From: Planctomycetota bacterium
GTDB taxonomy: Bacteria; Planctomycetota; Phycisphaerae; SM23-33
Direction: 5' to 3'
Length of the DNA stretch: 40,639 nt
Assembly (NCBI GenBank): GCA_026693065.1
Contig: JAPLNA010000244.1
Span: 1-40,639 of the forward strand
Made by a program: the position numbers and the translations under genes. Shown one piece after another: positions 36,080 to 40,639 of this stretch (positions are counted from its first letter, which is position 1; every line of letters starts with the position of its first letter). The notes beneath the pieces are model-generated. The model ran no database searches. It was not told where the DNA came from and saw only the letters and a program-made list of their open reading frames with translations.

Positions 36080-38233
36080 TTACTTCCGCCGTTTCCGAAT
36101 CACGACCAGCGTTCCCACGGCCAGCAGGCTCAGCGTGGCCGGTTCGGGGGTCGGGGTCAGCAGGAGGATGGTGCGCCCGGAGCGGGCAAGGATCTGGCCC
36201 TGATCGTTGATATCGACCGCATTGGTGATCTGCCAACCGGTCACCAGGTCGGACAATTGGTACATGGTCGAGTCCTGGTAGAGGAACCCATACCCGGCCG
36301 AGTCGTTGAGCCCGACGATCTGGTTGCGGTTATTGACGGCGTTGGCGTAGGTACGGGAGGTGGTGGCCAGGCGGGTGATCTGCCCGGAAGAGTCCCACAT
36401 CACCGGATAGGGCACTCCGTTGGCGGCCTCAGCGTATCCGACGACGGTGCCCTGCTCGTTGATATCATAGGCCAGGCTGTTGTTCCCGCCCAGCGTCGAC
36501 AAGGCTCGAACCGTCCCGTTCTCCCAGACTGTCGCCCGATACGGGGAGGACTGGGCCGTCAGGCACGAGTCGCCGACGGCGACTCCGGCGTCGTTGAGGG
36601 CATGCAGTTCACTGGTGCCGCCCAGAGACGGCAGATCGGTCCGCTGCCCGTTGGCTTGCCAAAGGCAGGCCACCTTGCCTCCCGTGCTCGGGTAGTAGTA
36701 CCCGCCGATCTGCCCACCGGTGTTGATGTCCAATGCGAACCCGGTGGCCGAGGCATAGTCCAGGTCCTCGATGCCCCCGTTGCGCCACACGCAGGGGATA
36801 ATCGCGTGGTTGCTCTGCACTTCGTAGTAGCCCACAACCGTTCCGGCATCGTTGACGTTGACGGCCCAGCAGTGCCGGTATCCGTCCGACGGCCCGATGG
36901 TGGTGAGCTTGCCACCCTCTTTCTTCCACGCCGACCCTTGCGAGTATCCGACCACCGTGCCCTGCTGGTTGACCGCATAGCCATAGGGGACGTACCCGGG
37001 GGTGTCGAGCACGACGGAGACGTCATAGCGGCTGGGGACGGCCATGGCCGTTCCGGCCGCTCCCAGCACCAGCAGCGGCAGGGCCGCCCGGAAGAACCAG
37101 CCGCCGCGGCGGCGTGGCGAGTTCCGGGCTTCCGGGGTCACGCGAGAAGCAGGCACGTTGTGTGTTCGCCTGCGCCGCCACAGTCCCAGGGCGGCAAGGG
37201 CCATCAACGACACGCTGGCCGGCTCGGGGACTGCCTCCACGCTGCGGTAAACGAAGGACGGGGTCGTGGCCCACGTGCTGACGTACAGATGATGGTCGGT
37301 CCCCTCGACGACGGTCTTGGGGCACCCCGCCGCCGGAGGCCAGGCCATCGCCTGCCAACTGGCGCCGTGGTCCGCGCTGCGGTACACGCCCCCGGCCGTT
37401 ACGCTATCGTCGACCGCGTAGATCGCCCCGTCGGAGGCCTCGATGACCGCGGTGACGTCGTAGATGTTCGACCAACTGGCCGTGGGCGTCCAGGTCTGGC
37501 CCCCATCGCTCGACCGGGCGACCATGCCCGGCGAGCGGGTTCCAGCGTAAAGGTAACCGTCCCGGGCCGCCACCATCGAGTTGACGATCCCGACGCCCTT
37601 GCCCGGGAACGCCCCGCCGGTAAGCCACTGCTGGCCGTCGGTGCTGCGGAAGACCTTCGAGTGGGTGGCGGCATAGAGAGTGCCGTCGGGCCCCTGGCAG
37701 AAGTCAAAGATGCTGTAGGTGGACTCCAGGGTCGCTGCCAGGCCCCATGTCGTCCCACCGTTGGTGCTGCGGTAGACCACCCCGCTGTTGGTAGTGCCGG
37801 CGTACACCGACCCGTTGACGGCCCCCAGGACGCTATAACAACTCATGTCCGGCAAGGAGGTGGTCACCCGGGTCCACGTGGTCCCGCCGTTGGCCGTCCG
37901 GTAGATGCCACCGGGCCATGTGCCGCCATAGACCGCGGCGTAGATATCCCCGTTGGGGGTCCGGCTCAGGTCGTACACACGGCCGGTGTTGGCCAGGCTC
38001 GCGGTGGGCGTCCATGTCAGCCCGCCGTCAGCGGTCTTGTACACGCCGGCCCCGCTGCCGGTGCCCGCGTACACGGTCCCGTCGGGGCACGCAAGGAGAG
38101 TGTCGATATAGCCGGCACCTTGAAAGACGCCTCGCCGGACGAAGTCCCAACTGCCCCATGTCAACTCGGTGGACCCGCACACGGCCAGAATTGCCGCGGT
38201 CGCCGCCGCGATCCTCTTCATCCTCTCACTCAT
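36080..38233 (-). CDS. Fused protein: BNR/YCF48-like repeats + internal PEP-CTERM + second signal-like segment + HAF repeats + terminal PEP-CTERM
   Basis: Likely start MSERMKRIAAATAAILAVCGS at 38233. BNR-like YKTADGGLTWTPT / YRTANGGTTWTRV repeats; internal VPEPASVSLMALAALGLWRRRR; then RRRGGWFFRAALPLLVLGAAGTAMA; HAF-like AVNQQGTVVGY / VNVNDAGTVVGY / YDINEQGTVVGY; C-term TPEPATLSLLAVGTLVVIRKRRK. No in-frame stop between the halves. Confidence 0.82.
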   Translation of the reverse strand: MSERMKRIAAATAAILAVCGSTELTWGSWDFVRRGVFQGAGYIDTLLACPDGTVYAGTGSGAGVYKTADGGLTWTPTASLANTGRVYDLSRTPNGDIYAAVYGGTWPGGIYRTANGGTTWTRVTTSLPDMSCYSVLGAVNGSVYAGTTNSGVVYRSTNGGTTWGLAATLESTYSIFDFCQGPDGTLYAATHSKVFRSTDGQQWLTGGAFPGKGVGIVNSMVAARDGYLYAGTRSPGMVARSSDGGQTWTPTASWSNIYDVTAVIEASDGAIYAVDDSVTAGGVYRSADHGASWQAMAWPPAAGCPKTVVEGTDHHLYVSTWATTPSFVYRSVEAVPEPASVSLMALAALGLWRRRRTHNVPASRVTPEARNSPRRRGGWFFRAALPLLVLGAAGTAMAVPSRYDVSVVLDTPGYVPYGYAVNQQGTVVGYSQGSAWKKEGGKLTTIGPSDGYRHCWAVNVNDAGTVVGYYEVQSNHAIIPCVWRNGGIEDLDYASATGFALDINTGGQIGGYYYPSTGGKVACLWQANGQRTDLPSLGGTSELHALNDAGVAVGDSCLTAQSSPYRATVWENGTVRALSTLGGNNSLAYDINEQGTVVGYAEAANGVPYPVMWDSSGQITRLATTSRTYANAVNNRNQIVGLNDSAGYGFLYQDSTMYQLSDLVTGWQITNAVDINDQGQILARSGRTILLLTPTPEPATLSLLAVGTLVVIRKRRK

Positions 38234-38709
38234 GGCTCTTCTCGCTTTCTTGCCCACGCCAGGGCGTTCGTTCCCATGGGAATACTCCCGCCGGTGGCGG
38301 GCAGACTTGGCGCTACGCCCCTCGAGCCAAGCATTGTCCATGCGGCAAACCACGCTGAGAATCAAGGCGAGCGACTCGTCTCTCAGCACTCACGGAGGCT
38401 CGCCGCGAGCACTTTTCCCAAAAAGCCAACCACCGACAAGTCGGATCCGATGGACCGTTGAGCGTGCCCGCCGAAGTTGAGCAACCTCGGTCGAAGGCGG
38501 ATGGTGGTCCAACCGTTCCTACACCGAACTAACCACTGTGCCGGCCCCAAATGTCGCCGGGCCAAAGCCCCTTGGCGATCCCGTAGCCGACGGAACACAT
38601 CGTGCTGCAAAAGAAACACTTGCCACTAGGTTGCCGGGCACAAACCACCCGCCCGGCCCGCTGATTCACCCTCACGGCTCTACTCGCGCGGGTTCACCAC
38701 GCTATCCTA

Positions 38710-38736
38710 TTAGACGGCCCCCCGGCCGGAAACTTC
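38710..38736 (-). promoter_or_regulatory. Bipartite promoter-like motif, copy 2 (GAAGTTTCCGGCCGGGGGGCCGTCTAA)
   Basis: Minus-strand GAAGTTT (38736-38730) and GTCTAA (38715-38710); intergenic, upstream of the PEP-CTERM block. Confidence 0.6.
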
Positions 38737-38785
38737 GGTGGATTCTGAAACTTTTTCACCGAAACCCCGCCGGGCCGGGGCACGG

Positions 38786-39559
38786 CTAGTGGTCTGTCCC
38801 CGGCTCGTGAAGGGCAGGCGGGCAGGAAGGATCGAGGGCTTCCAGGCCTTTGACCTTCAGGACGACGGATTCATCGACCTCCGCGATGACTTTGGCTTCA
38901 TGATCGGCGAAACGGATGACCCGGTAGCGATACGCCTCCGGCGCTCCGGTGCCGTTGCACTCATCCGTGGCAATGAATAGCTCCACGTCTCCATCGCCGT
39001 CAAAGTCCCCCAGGCACGCAGGCAAACGCGAGCCGTCTTCCAGGATCGTGCTGAAATGATGGCTCTGGACCCCGCCAAAGCCATAGCTGGCATCCCAGAC
39101 AAAGGCCATGACCGCCCTGGCCATAGTGCCCGCGCAGGAACAGGAGAACACGAAAACCGACTGCCCGGTCTTGGGATAGTACAACCATTTGCCGTGCACG
39201 TTCTCGACCGCACAATCCACGGCAAACCGGGCGTACCGGGAGAGATTGGCGGTTGTCAGGTTCTGGCCCGGAGGCAAGGCCCCCAGGTACAACGTGCCCG
39301 TATCCATGACTCCGCCAACGTAACCTTTCGGAGTGAACGATGTCACCACAGCGAACGTCTGCCACCACTTGGGTCGCTCATCCTCCCCCGGGGGCTGGAA
39401 TGTGGCATGCTCCGGCTCGGGCCACACCGCCACAAAGGGCAGGACCTTGTCCCATTCCATATCAACGCCGGCCGGGTTCTGCGCACATCCATGAAGGGCG
39501 CCAAGCAGCCCAACCATAACGGCGGCCATCCTGCCCCGGCTTCGCTTGTCGCGTCGCAT
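38786..39559 (-). CDS. Lipoprotein with FG-GAP/VCBS-like motif
   Basis: SD aggaga and ATG at 39559; MRRDKRSRGRMAAVMVGLLGALHGCAQNPAG (lipobox LHGC); LGDFDGDGDVELFIATDE. Confidence 0.75.
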   Translation of the reverse strand: MRRDKRSRGRMAAVMVGLLGALHGCAQNPAGVDMEWDKVLPFVAVWPEPEHATFQPPGEDERPKWWQTFAVVTSFTPKGYVGGVMDTGTLYLGALPPGQNLTTANLSRYARFAVDCAVENVHGKWLYYPKTGQSVFVFSCSCAGTMARAVMAFVWDASYGFGGVQSHHFSTILEDGSRLPACLGDFDGDGDVELFIATDECNGTGAPEAYRYRVIRFADHEAKVIAEVDESVVLKVKGLEALDPSCPPALHEPGTDH

Positions 39560-39708
39560 GATGATTCTCCTCTGGCGAATCCCATCTTTTCCCATGACCG
39601 GCGTTTCCGATTTGTCGCCTGTCTTCGTCGACGGGCGTGGGCCTCTTGTGGAGTCCCTGGCCGACGAGACATATCTTACTGCAAAAGGGGACACGGCCAG
39701 TAGAAGGG

Positions 39709-40239
39709 CTATTTCGCATCGTCGGGGAAGGCCTTTCGCATGGCCTGGGCCAGGCGGGCGCGGGCGGCGTTGACGCGGGAGGCGATCGTGCCCTCGGGCA
39801 CGTCGAGGGTCTCGGCGGCGTCTTCGTAGGAAAGCCCGTCCATCACGGTAAGGACGAAGGCCCTCCGGAGCCGATCGGGAAGGGTCTCGATGGCTTGCCG
39901 GAGGGCCTCCGTGTGTTCCTGGGCCTTCCGCTGGAGGAGGGCCGCCTCGGCCGCGTCTCCAATAGACACGGCCTCCCACTGATCGAACGCCACTTGGCGG
40001 TCTGCCGATTTCCTCCGCGCCCAGTCCCGCACGCAATTGACCAGGATTCCGTACAGCCACGTTGTCCGCCGCGCCCGTCCGCCGAAGGCGTCCCAATTCG
40101 CCACGGCCTTGCAGATCGCCTCCTGGGTCATTTCGGTGGCGTCATGTTCGTTGCCGGTCAATCGCAAGGCCGTCCGGAAGAGCACCGGATAGGCCTGTTG
40201 AATCTGTTCGTCCCGATCGAGGTTTTCCATTCCGGCCAT
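39709..40239 (-). CDS. ECF RNA polymerase sigma factor (sigma-2 of this window)
   Basis: YPVLFRTALRLTGNEHDATEMTQEAICKAVANWDAF...TTWLYGILVNCVRDWARRK; AFVLTVMDGLSYEDAAETLDVPEGTIASRVNAARARL. Start could also be MENL at 40230. Confidence 0.93.
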   Translation of the reverse strand: MAGMENLDRDEQIQQAYPVLFRTALRLTGNEHDATEMTQEAICKAVANWDAFGGRARRTTWLYGILVNCVRDWARRKSADRQVAFDQWEAVSIGDAAEAALLQRKAQEHTEALRQAIETLPDRLRRAFVLTVMDGLSYEDAAETLDVPEGTIASRVNAARARLAQAMRKAFPDDAK

Positions 40240-40282
40240 GTTCCCTTGGGGTTTCGCCGGTCGGCGTCGGGGGGAATAACGT

Positions 40283-40314
40283 GGCCCGGGCGCCGCTGAG
40301 GCGACGCCCGGGCC
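40283..40314 (-). other. Strong inverted repeat in the presumed 5' leader of the sigma-2 transcript
   Basis: Plus strand ggcccgggcg cCGC tgag GCGa cgcccgggcc: 10-bp perfect outer stem plus 3 inner pairs, one mismatch, 4-nt loop. Confidence 0.6.
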
Positions 40315-40394
40315 GCTCGGAATGCCCCCGGCATGGCTATGTAGTTGTGCATCCGGCCGGCCGATCTTCGCCGGTTTACAGCCGTTCTGCTTTG

Positions 40395-40421
40395 TTAGAC
40401 TTGCCCCGGCCGGAAAACTTC
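40395..40421 (-). promoter_or_regulatory. Bipartite promoter-like motif, copy 3 (GAAGTTTTCCGGCCGGGGCAAGTCTAA)
   Basis: Minus-strand GAAGTTT (40421-40415) and GTCTAA (40400-40395), upstream of sigma-2; A-tracts immediately upstream on the minus strand. Confidence 0.65.
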
Positions 40422-40475
40422 ACCGGATTTTTTCTTTTTTCGATTTTCCCCCGAACGGCGCCCCCACTGGCTGCC

Positions 40476-40503
40476 TTGCCGTGGGGGGCACGCCTGCTAT
40501 AAT
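40476..40503 (+). promoter_or_regulatory. sigma70-type promoter TTGCCG-16-TATAAT
   Basis: TTGCCG at 40476-40481, perfect TATAAT at 40498-40503, then SD aaggag at 40513-40518 and a GTG start at 40525. Confidence 0.6.
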
Positions 40504-40524
40504 GGCCCCTCCAAGGAGACGCTC

Positions 40525-40639
40525 GTGAGTCCAACCAACAGGGTGGCGGTTCTGTTCGCACTGGGCCTGGCGGCCGTCACGAGCGCCGCCGGCTGCAAAG
40601 CGAGGGAGGGTCGATCCACCGCTGGTTCGGCGTCGGCGC
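40525..40639 (+). CDS. Putative lipoprotein, N-terminus only (runs off window)
   Basis: GTG start with SD aaggag; VSPTNRVAVLFALGLAAVTSAAGCKAREG with lipobox SAAGC. Confidence 0.6.
   Translation, partial: MSPTNRVAVLFALGLAAVTSAAGCKAREGRSTAGSASA

Noticed and set aside
1-40639. CRISPR arrays, tRNA/rRNA genes, transposases, integrases or phage genes
   Set aside because: None seen by eye. No regularly spaced direct repeats, no recognisable tRNA cloverleaf or rRNA sequence, and no mobile-element protein in the ORF track. A tRNAscan/Infernal run would be needed to exclude small RNAs.

Overview
High-GC (about 65-70%) bacterial window. The gene content (PEP-CTERM proteins, SUMF1-like proteins, secreted glycan-active enzymes, ECF sigma factors) resembles Planctomycetota/Phycisphaerae, but that placement is inference. 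(A) 1-3.4 kb, +: 3' end of glutamate dehydrogenase with a terminator, then a PEP/pyruvate-binding (PPDK N-terminal-like) protein with a KaiC-like N-terminus. (B) 3.4-14 kb: a glycan-degradation-like neighbourhood with a DUF5703/GH95-like protein, two TIM-barrel-like paralogs, a URO-D family methyltransferase-like protein, a parallel beta-helix protein and a GH20 hexosaminidase. (C) 14.2-15 kb: a PPK2 gene broken by an internal deletion plus frameshift. (D) 15-40.2 kb, almost all on the minus strand: two ECF sigma factors, an anti-sigma-like protein, five proteins with CsgG/TolB-N-like N-termini (three of them large CsgG-like + TPR + sialidase-like propeller paralogs), a PD40 propeller, a HEAT/PDZ/TPR mosaic, three tandem SUMF1-like PEP-CTERM proteins, a single ORF carrying two PEP-CTERM anchors, and an FG-GAP-like lipoprotein. 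The strongest candidate for something undescribed is a bipartite promoter-like motif, GAAGTTT-N14-GTCTAA with identical spacing. I found it three times, always on the minus strand and intergenic, at the head of each of the three transcription blocks in region D. This suggests an ECF-controlled envelope/exosortase regulon. All domain names come from reading the translations by eye; no database search was run.
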